Of a stretch of DNA of 64,000 nt, positions 28,270 through 37,701 are shown piece after piece (the first letter of the stretch is position 1; each line of letters begins with the position of its first letter). Both the position numbers and the translations under genes were made by a program. The notes under the pieces were generated by a model. It saw only the letters and a list, made by a program, of their open reading frames with translations, was not told where the DNA came from and did no database searches. Source of the DNA: Pirellulales bacterium (GTDB taxonomy: Bacteria; Planctomycetota; Planctomycetia; Pirellulales; Lacipirellulaceae); NCBI GenBank assembly GCA_022448345.1, contig JAKVCB010000007.1, forward strand, positions 1 to 64,000, in the 5' to 3' direction.

Positions 28270-28318
28270 GACCAGTCCACCTGGCGCTTCCACGTGGAAA
28301 CTGGTCCGTCACTTTTTT
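28270..28318 (+). promoter_or_regulatory. Palindrome and attenuator-like hairpin just upstream of glnA
   Basis: TTCCACGTGGAA (28288-28299) is a perfect 12-base palindrome. The same DNA can form a longer stem: GACCAGT (28270-28276) with ACTGGTC (28300-28306) plus CCAC with GTGG, followed 6 bases later by TTTTTT (28313-28318), 28 bases before the glnA start. Either an operator for a dimeric regulator or a leader terminator is possible. Confidence 0.45.
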
Positions 28319-28346
28319 CCTATTTGGTTTCGAAAGGTCAATAACA

Positions 28347-29780
28347 ATGGCATCGACTCCTCAAGAAGTCCTGGCCCTCTGTCGCGAAAAAGATATTAAG
28401 GCTGTGGACATTCGCTTCATGGACTTCCCGGGCATTTGGCAGCACTTTACTATCCCAGTTAGCCAACTTGACGAAGACGTTTTTGAAGCCGGGCTTGGTT
28501 TCGACGGATCCAGCATTCGAGGATGGCAAGCCATCAATGAAAGCGACATGATTCTCCTGCCGGTACCAGAAACAGCTTTCATCGATCCATTTACCAAACT
28601 GTCAACGCTAGCCATTATCGCGAACATTCAGGATCCCATCACGCGGGAAGATTACACGCGAGACCCACGCAATGTTGCCCGTAAGGCGGTCAATTATCTG
28701 AAAAGCACTGGAGTTGCCGATACGGTTTATATTGGCCCCGAAGCCGAATTCTTCATCTTTGATGACATTCGCTTCGATCAAACCCCCAATGAAGCGTTCT
28801 TTTATATTGACAGTATCGAAGGCCAGTGGAACCGGGGTACCGATTCGAGAGCCAAGGGAGAAGGACCAAACCTCGGTTACAAACTCCGTCACAAAGAAGG
28901 CTACTTCCCAGTACCACCAGCTGACCAAATGATGGACATCCGCAATGAGATGATGCAAACGATGATTGATATCGGGTTGAATGTCGAATGTCAGCATCAC
29001 GAGGTCGGTACAGCCGGGCAGTCTGAAATTGATCTTAAATTTGATGATCTTGTCCGGATGGGTGACGCACTTTGTATGTACAAGTACGTCATCAAAAATG
29101 TTGCTGCCCGTCACGGAAAAACCGTGACGTTCATGCCAAAACCAATCTTCAGTGACAATGGATCTGGCATGCACACCCATATTTCTCTCTGGAAAGATGG
29201 GAATCCAATCTTTGCCGGAAGTGGATATGCCGGCCTTAGTGACGAGGCACTGTTTGCCATCGGCGGCATTCTCAAGCATGCACCCGCCCTGCTTGCCTTC
29301 ACCAATCCAACAACCAATAGCTACAAGCGATTGGTACCAGGCTATGAAGCGCCCGTCAATTTGGCTTACTCGCAACGGAATCGGTCGGCCTCCTGTCGCA
29401 TTCCGATGTACAGCCCCAGCCCCAAGGCCAAGCGGATTGAATTCCGCTGTCCCGATCCCAGTTGTAACCCCTACCTGGCGTTCTCAGCCCTGATGATGGC
29501 TGCTCTGGATGGCATCCAAAATAAGATTCATCCGGGAGAGCCACTTGACAAAGATATCTACGATCTGGCTCCCGAGGAGTTGGCCGAGGTACCCACAACT
29601 CCAAGCTCCCTTGACGACTCGCTTGCCGCGTTGGCCAAGGACCACGAGTTCCTGTTGCGCGGTGACGTGTTTACCGGAGATGTGATTAATACCTGGATTT
29701 CCTACAAAACGGAAAATGAAGTCGAAGCCCTGGCCCTGCGACCCCATCCGTACGAATTCTGTATGTATTACGACATCTAA
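28347..29780 (+). CDS. glnA: Glutamine synthetase type I
   Basis: 477 residues, normal for GS-I. Makes glutamine from glutamate, ammonia and ATP. The beta-grasp start contains [14 protein letters not shown]; the active-site region has FDGSSIRGW, the metal-binding [23 protein letters not shown], the NGSGMHTH-type ammonium loop ([14 protein letters not shown]), and [10 protein letters not shown]. Near the C-terminus LYDLAPEE is replaced by [12 protein letters not shown], without the Tyr that is adenylylated in enteric GS-I at exactly the usual spacing that I can confirm. The upstream region has unusual hairpins and repeats, listed separately. Confidence 0.97.
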   Translation: MASTPQEVLALCREKDIKAVDIRFMDFPGIWQHFTIPVSQLDEDVFEAGLGFDGSSIRGWQAINESDMILLPVPETAFIDPFTKLSTLAIIANIQDPITREDYTRDPRNVARKAVNYLKSTGVADTVYIGPEAEFFIFDDIRFDQTPNEAFFYIDSIEGQWNRGTDSRAKGEGPNLGYKLRHKEGYFPVPPADQMMDIRNEMMQTMIDIGLNVECQHHEVGTAGQSEIDLKFDDLVRMGDALCMYKYVIKNVAARHGKTVTFMPKPIFSDNGSGMHTHISLWKDGNPIFAGSGYAGLSDEALFAIGGILKHAPALLAFTNPTTNSYKRLVPGYEAPVNLAYSQRNRSASCRIPMYSPSPKAKRIEFRCPDPSCNPYLAFSALMMAALDGIQNKIHPGEPLDKDIYDLAPEELAEVPTTPSSLDDSLAALAKDHEFLLRGDVFTGDVINTWISYKTENEVEALALRPHPYEFCMYYDI

Positions 29781-30523
29781 GAAGGGATGCGGTATTCAAA
29801 GTCCTGGGCCCTGCTACCCCTGGGCCATTTTCCAAACCGTCCGTGAGTGGTCGGTTTGTATTGCATGGTGGCTGGAATCAAGATCGCAAAACCTATGGGC
29901 TGCTGCTTGGGCGACACCAAGTATTCACCAGATGATCGGGTCCACGACGTGGCCATACACAACTGCGAGGTGGAAATGTCGGCAGGTTTATCAGAACATT
30001 TTCCTGCTCGCTCCTGGGCGAATCCGTTTTCAACAGACTGGCCCGGCTATACTGCCGCTAATTGCGATTATGGGATTTGCTTTATGCGGGGCCAGATACT
30101 CTCTCGCACAACAATAGCTAGCTACCTGGAACGATCTGGTAACTCCTGATGAAAAGTCTCGGTTGGATGATTTCGTGATTGGACGAAAATGAATACGACT
30201 GGCGGACGTAATGTCCAAAGTTGAGGCTTCATTCCCAACGAGACTTTTTTCCAAGTCTTTTCACCTTTCCAAGAGCACACTCCAATCCCGTGCTAGAATA
30301 CTGGCAAAGGCCACATCGGCTTAGAATGCGTGAGATCGTTGGTAATGGTGATACCATGTAGGTACACCATTCATGGTTTATCCAGCAACGTGAAATCGGC
30401 CCATCAAAAGGACACTTATACAATTTTGACTATCGCACAGATGGACTTGCTACCTGGGCAGTCGGTCCCCCCTATCACACCAGCCTATTTCCCGTTTTGG
30501 AAAATAGGCATTAGTTTTGGAAA
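29781..30523. other. 743-base gap after glnA
   Basis: Several short frames (for example 29847-30149) have no recognisable sequence. A weak hairpin GGCCC/GGGCC at 29807-29826 followed by ATTTT may terminate glnA. No RNA gene seen. Confidence 0.4.
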
Positions 30524-31795
30524 ATGGCCATTATGGGATTCATCCACAAAAAGGTTGTCAATCGAAGAACCTTTGTCGCGAACATGGCGTTGGTGGCACC
30601 CTCTGTCGCAGGAAGCCTGACCCTGGCTTCCCAGAAGCACAGCGTCGCACAACCGCTCGAGCAAGAATCCGTCGCGAACCGAAAAACTGTGCAGGCTGCT
30701 GAAAGCCGAAATATCTTGGTCTACCGCGATCCGTTCGCTTATTGCTCACACGCATCGATGGCTCGGCTTTCAAATGGGGATTGGATCGTCGCCTTCAATG
30801 AATGTCAAAGGCGCAACCCTTATACACACCCACCTCAAGATCCTCACTTCCATAATCTACTCATAAGATCCACCGACAACGGAAAGACTTGGAGTCCACC
30901 CCAGGCAATTCCTGGCTGGGAATGGTATGGAGTCGAGTGCCCTGGCCTGGCAGAGCTTCGTGACGGTACGGTCGTTCTCAACCAGTGGCAGTTTCTGTGG
31001 TATCCGATCGACGTTGGCCGCAAATTGGCCGCGGAAGGAAAGGAGATTATGGTCAACACGGGTAACGGCTTCAGGGTTGCCGGCCCAGATACGAACTGGT
31101 CTGAAAGTCGCTATCCCTGGGCGAGAGCGAACGGTGGATGTTACATTCACATGAGCACTGACCGCGGTCACACGTGGGACCGGACAGTCAAGATTGATAC
31201 GGCACCGTATGTAGGGGGTTACACGCCACGTGGCGTCGTACAACTTGAAGATGGAACGCTGCTTATGTGTACCGCCGACCATCCCCTCAACCAAAATGCC
31301 TTCGCCGTGCACTCAAGGGATGGTGGTAAAAGCTGGGAAAAGCCTGTTTCCATCGGTCGCAAAGGGGGAGAGGACTTTTCCGAGCCCACGGCAGTCGTTC
31401 TACCTGGCAACAGGGTCTACGCGCTAATACGAAACGACGATACGGATTACTTGCAGAAGGTAGAGTCGAACGACGGTGGCCAAACCTGGGGACCGGTACA
31501 TGCAACACCGATCTGGGGCTGCCCAGCCCACCTTTTGCGCCTTTCTGACGGTCGGCTCCTGGCAACCTACGGACACCGTCGACCACCCTTCAGTATTCGT
31601 GCCTGTGTGAGCGAAGATATGGGAAAGACCTGGAAGTACGATCGCGAGATTGTGATCAGCGACGTTCCGACTGGAAACCTTGGTTACCCAGTGACGATCG
31701 AGTATGGGCCCGCCAAGCTGTTCACAATTTTCTATGCTGAGGATGGATCGTCGGTAACCTGTATCCAGGGTTCCTACTGGCAAGCGCCAAGCTGA
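30524..31795 (+). CDS. Secreted sialidase-like six-bladed propeller protein (BNR/Asp-box)
   Basis: 423 residues. A twin-arginine-like signal (NRRTFVANMALVAPSVAGS) suggests export through Tat. The mature protein has five Asp-boxes: STDNGKTWS, STDRGHTWD, SRDGGKSWE, SNDGGQTWG and SEDMGKTWK, the hallmark of sialidase folds. An Arg-rich first blade and GGYTPRG resemble substrate-contact segments, but I could not place the full Arg triad, Tyr/Glu pair and Asp of true sialidases, so the sugar cleaved is unknown. Such proteins are abundant in planctomycetes that degrade marine polysaccharides. It stands alone. Confidence 0.8.
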   Translation: MAIMGFIHKKVVNRRTFVANMALVAPSVAGSLTLASQKHSVAQPLEQESVANRKTVQAAESRNILVYRDPFAYCSHASMARLSNGDWIVAFNECQRRNPYTHPPQDPHFHNLLIRSTDNGKTWSPPQAIPGWEWYGVECPGLAELRDGTVVLNQWQFLWYPIDVGRKLAAEGKEIMVNTGNGFRVAGPDTNWSESRYPWARANGGCYIHMSTDRGHTWDRTVKIDTAPYVGGYTPRGVVQLEDGTLLMCTADHPLNQNAFAVHSRDGGKSWEKPVSIGRKGGEDFSEPTAVVLPGNRVYALIRNDDTDYLQKVESNDGGQTWGPVHATPIWGCPAHLLRLSDGRLLATYGHRRPPFSIRACVSEDMGKTWKYDREIVISDVPTGNLGYPVTIEYGPAKLFTIFYAEDGSSVTCIQGSYWQAPS

Positions 31796-31942
31796 TGGGG
31801 CCACCCATTCTTGTCCAAAGACTAGTCGCCCACCGAGGCCACCAGCGGTGATACTTTGGGCTCGGAAACACGGCAGCCTGCGAGGAACAAGGCAAACTCT
31901 CCTCTATTGGCCAATCTCCCACGGGCCTGGACGTTTCAAGAG

Positions 31943-32015
31943 TGGAGCGGAAGGGAGTCGAACCCTCGACCTCTGCATTGCGAACGCAGCGCTCTCCCAA
32001 CTGAGCTACCGCCCC
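31943..32015 (-). tRNA. tRNA-Ala (anticodon CGC)
   Basis: A complete cloverleaf on the minus strand: 7-bp acceptor stem GGGGCGG/CCGCTCC containing the G3-U70 pair that identifies alanine tRNAs, D-arm GCTC/GAGC, anticodon stem CTGCG/TGCAG with loop TTCGCAA, and a T-arm with TTCGACT loop. CCA is not encoded. The CGC anticodon reads only GCG. The remaining bases of the 31796-32174 gap show nothing else. Confidence 0.95.
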
Positions 32016-32174
32016 AAAATAGATGGGCAACCAACAAAAATCACGTGTTTGCCGATTCTACGACTCACCCCAACAACTGTCTAGCGGTGTCACAGCAAGC
32101 CCAAGCAAAGTACCTTTGTCAAATTGTCAACAAGTACACTAGCCTGACCCAGTTTGCAAATCCCAAAACCGGTC

Positions 32175-32645
32175 CTATCTGGGAGAACGCGACTTTTCAT
32201 CAAGCATCGGCCTTAGTTCTTCGAAAAAGTCGTGGACATCATTAAATTGTCGGTAAACACTTGCAAACCGGACAAAGGCAACCTCATCCAGGTCACGCAA
32301 GTGCTCCAGAACCAGTTTTCCCAGCTGACTACTTTCGACTTCGGTGTCAAAACTCCGATAAACATCATTTTCAATGGCCACAGTCGCTCTCTCGATCTGG
32401 CGACTGTTGATCGACCTTTTCCAGCAGGCACGCTCTAAACCACGGCGAATCTTGTCACGGTCAAACGGCACACGAGAACCATCTTTTTTGACCACGCGAA
32501 TGGTGGTCTCTTCGGGCCGCTCATAGGTGGTAAAACGGCGGGCACAACCCAAACACTCGCGGCGCCGGCGAATTGCCAACCCATCCTGGCTCGAACGCGA
32601 ATCAATAACGCGGTCATTATCCACGCGACAAAAAGGACATTTCAT
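32175..32645 (-). CDS. nrdR: Transcriptional repressor NrdR
   Basis: 156 residues, the standard size. An N-terminal zinc ribbon MKCPFCRVDNDRVIDSR with CLGCARRFTTYER, then the ATP-cone domain (VVKKDGSRVPFDRDKIRRGL). By family it represses ribonucleotide reductase genes by binding NrdR boxes when the cone holds dATP. No ribonucleotide reductase gene is in the window. It lies downstream of rpoN on the same strand, with a 418-base gap. Confidence 0.96.
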   Translation of the reverse strand: MKCPFCRVDNDRVIDSRSSQDGLAIRRRRECLGCARRFTTYERPEETTIRVVKKDGSRVPFDRDKIRRGLERACWKRSINSRQIERATVAIENDVYRSFDTEVESSQLGKLVLEHLRDLDEVAFVRFASVYRQFNDVHDFFEELRPMLDEKSRSPR

Positions 32646-33063
32646 AGATGCGTACTATACACGGAATCCTGGCTGCGAAAAGCACTCATACGGGGTTCGG
32701 GAAAAACTTGCCGGAACTGATCACCGGCGGCGTACGTCAAAACACCCTTTTTCAGCAGCTGTTTTGGTTGGAGTCTCCAGCGTCAACCGGGCAAGTGATT
32801 TTCATTCCACTGCTGAGAAACAGAGACTTCGCAAACTACCTCCTCCCTGAAGAGGTCTCGTGGCCAGCGAAAGCGTACCGATATGGACCGAGGTGGCCTG
32901 GTGATATCGCCACAGCGAAGTAACGATCACGCCCCAGATTCCTGAGACCGTTTCCTGCGCCAGGAACCTCTCCCAGAAAAGAGAGAATCACTTAATCAGG
33001 CAGGACTCTTGACTGACAATTGGCAAAAGAACCAACGACCTTGGCTGATTTTTCTTGGGCCAA
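32646..33063. other. Gap between rpoN and nrdR
   Basis: Short frames only. A small hairpin TTCCTG/CAGGAA at about 32952-32966 lacks a T-run. It should include the nrdR promoter on the minus strand; no clear boxes were found. Confidence 0.4.
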
Positions 33064-34584
33064 CTACCGCTTCTTTTCCTTGGACCAGTCACGGCGTTGC
33101 CTACTACTGGGAATATTCATCGCCTTGCGGTACTTGGTGACTGTTCTCCGAGCGACCGTGATGCCGTGATTGGCAAGTTCATCAACGAGTGCGTCGTCAC
33201 TCAGCGGTTTTGTCTTATTTTCCTCGTCGATAATTTCCTGCAGCTTGAGTCGAACACGATCCCAGGCAACTTCTTCACCGTCTGCACTCGTGGTTCCTCC
33301 CACAAAGAAGCGGCGTAGCGGAAAAATACCGCGAGGAGTTTGTATCCATTTATCGTCAACTGCACGACTTACGGTGGTCACATGCACCTTCACCTTGTCG
33401 GCAATCTGCTGCATTTTAAGCGGTTCTATATGCTCCGGACCATCTTCCAGAAATTGTGTCTGGTGTTCAACAATTGCCTGACTTACACGCGTTAACGTAT
33501 TCCGTCGCTGTTCAATAGATTCGATCAGCCATTGGGCCGAATTAACCTTTCGCTTGATATATTCGCGGGTCTCGTTATTCGTATTGGCCTGTTGGAGAAG
33601 TTTCCGATAGTAAGGATTGATGTAAAGGGATGGCAACTGCGTATCTTCCAGTCGTACCTGATATTGTCCGCTTTCGTCTTTTTCGACAAACACATCAGGC
33701 GTAACGGTAGGTACCATCGATTCGCTAAACTCGCCCCCAGGCTTTGGCTTGAGTTTGCGAAGTTCGTCCCAGGCTTCCTGGATCCTCTCTATTGAAAGTG
33801 CCGTCTTCTTGGAAATTGCAGGCAGCCTGTTGTTCTCCAAATCTTCCAGATGATCAACGATCAGAGTGCGCAAATCTTCGTAACAAGGCACTCCTGGAGT
33901 AAGTTGGAGCAACAAGCACTCTTTCAAATCTCGTGCTCCAACTCCAGGTGGATCAAGGCCTTGAACAACACTCAATGCCTGCTCGGCCAGACGGCAGTGG
34001 TCCACACGATGAGCCGCAGGGTCGCCGTTTTGTTCAGAAAGCACCGGTGGCAACAACTCCTCGAGCGGGGTCATCAAATAACCATTCGAGTCGAGACTGT
34101 AAATGATTCGCTCCGTCATTCGGCGAACGTCGTCGGACAAATCAAACCAACTCAGCTGATGCAGCAAATAATCTACCAGCGACTCCGGCCGAGCCTCCAT
34201 ATTGGCCATCACATCGTGCCGACGTTCGCCTTCTTCATCAACACGGTTTCGCGACGGCCGACTCCGCTCTTCGTAGTCATCGGGTAGATTGTCGGCCATG
34301 TTCAACAGTCGCTCGAAATCATCCGCATTGTTGGTGTCTTCTTTGACAACAAGCTCTTTTTCGCGATCGGTCAGACCATCCGGGTTTTGTTTCTCATCAA
34401 CCGTGGTTGGTTCATCGGAAAGTTCTTCCACCTGATCAAGGACTGGATTATCCTCCATCTCCTGCTCGATCCGCTCCTGCAACGCAAGAATCGGCAGTTG
34501 CAGAATCTCCATGGACTGGATCATGCGCGGTGCAAGCACCTGCTTCTGAGCCAGTTGCATTTGTTGTCCGAGAGAGAGTCGCAT
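33064..34584 (-). CDS. rpoN: RNA polymerase sigma-54 factor
   Basis: 506 residues from the ATG at 34584; an earlier in-frame ATG at 34617 is less likely because RpoN proteins open with the activator-interacting segment MRLSLGQQMQLAQKQVLAP seen here. A long acidic region II (about 50-130) follows, then the core-binding domain, the helix-turn-helix (LKMQQIADKVKVHVTTVSRA), and the C-terminal RpoN box ARRTVTKYRKAMNIPSSRQR, which reads the -24 element. Its presence means sigma-54 promoters exist in this organism. Confidence 0.96.
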   Translation of the reverse strand: MRLSLGQQMQLAQKQVLAPRMIQSMEILQLPILALQERIEQEMEDNPVLDQVEELSDEPTTVDEKQNPDGLTDREKELVVKEDTNNADDFERLLNMADNLPDDYEERSRPSRNRVDEEGERRHDVMANMEARPESLVDYLLHQLSWFDLSDDVRRMTERIIYSLDSNGYLMTPLEELLPPVLSEQNGDPAAHRVDHCRLAEQALSVVQGLDPPGVGARDLKECLLLQLTPGVPCYEDLRTLIVDHLEDLENNRLPAISKKTALSIERIQEAWDELRKLKPKPGGEFSESMVPTVTPDVFVEKDESGQYQVRLEDTQLPSLYINPYYRKLLQQANTNNETREYIKRKVNSAQWLIESIEQRRNTLTRVSQAIVEHQTQFLEDGPEHIEPLKMQQIADKVKVHVTTVSRAVDDKWIQTPRGIFPLRRFFVGGTTSADGEEVAWDRVRLKLQEIIDEENKTKPLSDDALVDELANHGITVARRTVTKYRKAMNIPSSRQRRDWSKEKKR

Positions 34585-34916
34585 GGGACCGTTGTGGAGG
34601 AAAAAATGGGGGAGCAATCACGCTTTTTCAGTAACGTTCGTCAACTTACCGCTACTGAACAAGCGAAATCAAACCTTTGATGAGTCCTGGTTCTAGTCGA
34701 GCCGTGTGAAACTTTGAGCATACCAACTCAGGCTTCTGATTTAGTTTACCTTTCGATTCCGATTTAGGGTATCGAAGCACTGATGACGGGAGAAAATACA
34801 TGGGATTCCCTCCCCACCAGGGAGAAATCCACATGTTTTAACCATACATTCGGGGCAATCCGAACTCCCGACCAGCACTACTCTTGCACTTTTAATCCAA
34901 GCGGGAAATGCAGAAC
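34585..34916. other. Gap between ebfC and rpoN
   Basis: About 330 bases with no gene, RNA or repeat that I can support; it probably holds the rpoN promoter. Confidence 0.4.
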
Positions 34917-35303
34917 TTACCCTGTTGGAGGATTCCCAGGCGAAGCTCCACCTGTCATCTGCGCGAGTGCATCTTGCCACCCGGGAAGGTTGACACCACC
35001 GGTAATTTGTTGCATCGCCTCGGCATGGTACTCTTTGGCCTTCTTTTGCGCAGCGTTGAACGCGGTGGGCAGTAAATCTTCAATCATCTCTCGGTCGCGT
35101 TTCTCAATGAGTGTTGGATCAATCCGTACCGAAAGCACCTCTGCCAAACCATTGACTTCAACTTCAATCAGGCCGCCCCCACTACTACCAGTAGCACGTT
35201 TGGTCTTTAATTCCTCGCCCAAGGCTTGCATCTTAGCGCCCATTTCCTGAACCTGCTTCATCGCCGATCCTATATTTGCAAGGTCTCCAAGTCCTTTGAA
35301 CAT
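34917..35303 (-). CDS. ebfC: YbaB/EbfC nucleoid-associated protein
   Basis: 128 residues. The helix MKQVQEMGAKMQALGEELK is followed by the conserved strand region GLIEVEVNGLAEVLSVRIDP and the C-terminal helix AAQKKAKEYHAEAMQQITGG. It forms tweezer-like dimers that bind DNA. It starts 11 bases after the dnaX stop on the same strand, the classical dnaX-ebfC(-recR) order; recR is not found after it. Confidence 0.93.
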   Translation of the reverse strand: MFKGLGDLANIGSAMKQVQEMGAKMQALGEELKTKRATGSSGGGLIEVEVNGLAEVLSVRIDPTLIEKRDREMIEDLLPTAFNAAQKKAKEYHAEAMQQITGGVNLPGWQDALAQMTGGASPGNPPTG

Positions 35304-35314
35304 CGTTAATTCAC

Positions 35315-37219
35315 CTATGATTCTGGATTGGGAGGTACGTATCGAAACTGGCCCGGTTGCACATCAAAAAGATTCAAAGCTTTCTTCACAAAAGGTTGCT
35401 CTGCGGCCTCTGCATGTAATTGGCGACGATTGGCACGCGAGGAATTCGTTGGATTTTTTTGAGCTGCCTGTGGTGCGTGGGCTAATTCAAACTTCAGTGT
35501 GACGTCAGATCCGCAGAAACGGGAGGCAACCCGCTCCAATTGCCGGCGCGTTTCGGGTTGCTCACACTGATCTTTGGCGATGGCCGCACTGGATTCAAAT
35601 TGAACCACCAGGTCGACATCACCAACAACCTCGATTCCATGGGTCATCGCAGAAAAACCAGCTGCCAAACCACCAACCTCTGCAGTAACTTTGTCCCACA
35701 GTTCGCGTCTATCGACCATGGTCATCTCGGCAAGAAATGCACCTTCTTGCGGCAAATCATCTGGTTGAAGTTGTGTTCCAGAGGATACCGTCGCAGCGAT
35801 CTCACTGGTCGCTGGGGTACGTGGCGCACCGTTAGAAGCCTCTTCCGCCATTTTTGCTGCAACCTGTTCAGCAAGCGAGGACGTGACCTCATCGACCGGT
35901 TCGGTGTTTTGTTCCATTACCGCGTTGGCCGGTTGGCCCACTGATCGAGTGGAAACGTTTGCATTTCCAACCTCAGCTTTGCCGGGCTGTCGCTGACGCG
36001 CCGGCGAAGCTGGTCCCGGCATCGATTTCCCAGACGGTGGACTTCCTTGCTGCAAATTCGATAAAAGTGCCGCTAAATCGTCCAGATCCTCTAAATTACA
36101 AATCCGGACTAAGGCCATCTCCATGAGCGTTCGACCATGGACACTCAAACGTAACCGAGCGGCGGTTTGGTCAAGAATCTGCAAAATTGCCAGGACCGTG
36201 TGGATTCCTAATTCCTGGCCAAGCCTGGCCAGTTCGTCCGCTTGAGTCGGCAATGCATACAACACCTGATTGGAAGAGCAGCCCACACAGGTCATCATTA
36301 GGTCGCGAAAATAGCCAACCAGTTGATCCAGGAACTGACCAACTTCGACTCCACTGTCCTGCACCGCATCAAATTCTTCGAGTGCCGCTGCCGCATCGCG
36401 AGCTACGAGATGATTGACCAGTTGGCTTAAACGGTCCGCTGGAGCAAGTCCAAGTAAAGAGTTTACGTCTTCTGCCGCAATAACTCCGTCGGCGACCGCC
36501 AGCAGTTGCTCCAGCAACGACTGGCTATCACGCATCGAACCTGCTGCTCGACTTGCCAAAATCTGAACTGCCTCAGGTTCAATCTTAACCCCTTCGGCAG
36601 CAGCAATCTGAGTAAGCCGAGTTTGAATCGACTTGGGGTCGATTCCGGCAAAGTCAAATCGTTGGCAACGCGACAAAATCGTGATCGGTATCTTGTTAGG
36701 CTCGGTCGTCGCAAAGAAGAATTTTACGTGCTCCGGCGGCTCCTCCAACGTCTTGAGCAGCGCATTGAACGCTTCTTTTGTCAGCATGTGAACTTCGTCG
36801 ATGATATAAATTTTGAAGCGGGATCGACTTGGACGAACGGCGACGTTCTGACGAAGCTGCCGGATTTCATCGATGCCACGATTACTCGCACCGTCAATCT
36901 CTAATACATCAACATCGTCACCAGCAGCAATGCTCTCACAAATATCACATGCGTTGCACGGCGTGGTGGCGGGACCTTTCACGCAATCGAGCGCCTTGGC
37001 AAACACTCGCGCGGCAGAGGTCTTCCCCACGCCACGGGCACCCGTGAACAAGTAAGCGTGGCCTACACGATCGGTTGAAATTGCCTGCTTGAGTGCCCTT
37101 GCAATGTGCTGCTGGCCGATAAGCTCATCGAATGTTTGTGGACGATAGCGCCGGGCAACCACGGTGTAGGAACCGCCCGCCTCAGCTGCCGCCTTGGTAG
37201 TAAGATCAAAATCTTCCAT
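35315..37219 (-). CDS. dnaX: DNA polymerase III subunit gamma/tau
   Basis: 634 residues from the ATG at 37219. The clamp-loader ATPase part has YRPQTFDELIGQ, Walker A GARGVGKTSAARVF, a four-Cys zinc module ending in CNACDICESI, Walker B IIDEVHML, and the sensor region ILSRCQRFDF. Domain III ends near 370, then a Pro/Gly-rich linker and a tau-like C-terminal domain. An in-frame start at 37264 is possible but not needed. It lies directly downstream of the SRP RNA gene. A run of seven A near codon 600 is too far downstream to make a gamma form. Confidence 0.95.
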   Translation of the reverse strand: MEDFDLTTKAAAEAGGSYTVVARRYRPQTFDELIGQQHIARALKQAISTDRVGHAYLFTGARGVGKTSAARVFAKALDCVKGPATTPCNACDICESIAAGDDVDVLEIDGASNRGIDEIRQLRQNVAVRPSRSRFKIYIIDEVHMLTKEAFNALLKTLEEPPEHVKFFFATTEPNKIPITILSRCQRFDFAGIDPKSIQTRLTQIAAAEGVKIEPEAVQILASRAAGSMRDSQSLLEQLLAVADGVIAAEDVNSLLGLAPADRLSQLVNHLVARDAAAALEEFDAVQDSGVEVGQFLDQLVGYFRDLMMTCVGCSSNQVLYALPTQADELARLGQELGIHTVLAILQILDQTAARLRLSVHGRTLMEMALVRICNLEDLDDLAALLSNLQQGSPPSGKSMPGPASPARQRQPGKAEVGNANVSTRSVGQPANAVMEQNTEPVDEVTSSLAEQVAAKMAEEASNGAPRTPATSEIAATVSSGTQLQPDDLPQEGAFLAEMTMVDRRELWDKVTAEVGGLAAGFSAMTHGIEVVGDVDLVVQFESSAAIAKDQCEQPETRRQLERVASRFCGSDVTLKFELAHAPQAAQKNPTNSSRANRRQLHAEAAEQPFVKKALNLFDVQPGQFRYVPPNPES

Positions 37220-37295
37220 AGAACCAAAAAAGCGAGCGGGCCTCATCCCCCTGGGATACCTCACCCCACAGACTCACACCTGCTCGCCACCTGCT

Positions 37296-37405
37296 GGACC
37301 GTGGGACGGGACCCCCACACAAAGGAACACACGCTTATGGCTGCTGCGTTTCCACCCTGACCAGGTTCACACGGCTCCCATTGCAGGGGCCCCGCACCAC
37401 GGTCC
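37296..37405 (-). ncRNA. ffs: Signal recognition particle RNA (small bacterial SRP RNA)
   Basis: The conserved domain IV hairpin reads CCTGGTCAGGGTGGAA then ACGCAGCAGCCATAAG: a GGAA tetraloop above the CAGG/GCAGCA internal loop bound by Ffh. The ends pair perfectly over 9 bases (GGACCGTGG with CCACGGTCC), giving a rod of about 110 bases. It precedes dnaX by 76 bases on the same strand, the arrangement known from Bacillus. The rest of 37220-37641 shows nothing else. Confidence 0.92.
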
Positions 37406-37701
37406 AATGAGATCATTACTAACATCCAATGTGCTTATTGTGCGCGTTCTTAGCCCAATCGTCAAAGGGCAGCTACCCGTTGTGCAGCCAACCCAGTGGA
37501 AAAAACCGGGGCCTGGGTTGGCAGCCTTTATCGGTTGGCTAACTAGACAATTCCTTTTTCTGCAGGGCTGTAGCCAAAGACAAGTGGATTTTCCAGGGGC
37601 TTCGGGGAGATAATCACTCGGTAGCAGAAGGTTCTCCTTGAATGTTGACCACCACCGCCGCTGGCGGGAAGATAGTATTTTTCCCAAAAGAACTGCCGAC
37701 C

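Noticed and set aside
28608-29375. 255-codon minus-strand frame across glnA
   Set aside because: Antisense to conserved glutamine synthetase motifs; no independent signal.
29847-30149. 100-codon frame after glnA
   Set aside because: No motif, no ribosome site and atypical sequence; treated as intergenic.
35445-35460. Run of seven A in dnaX (minus strand) as a frameshift site for a gamma subunit
   Set aside because: It is near codon 600, far beyond where gamma ends, and no downstream stem was evident.
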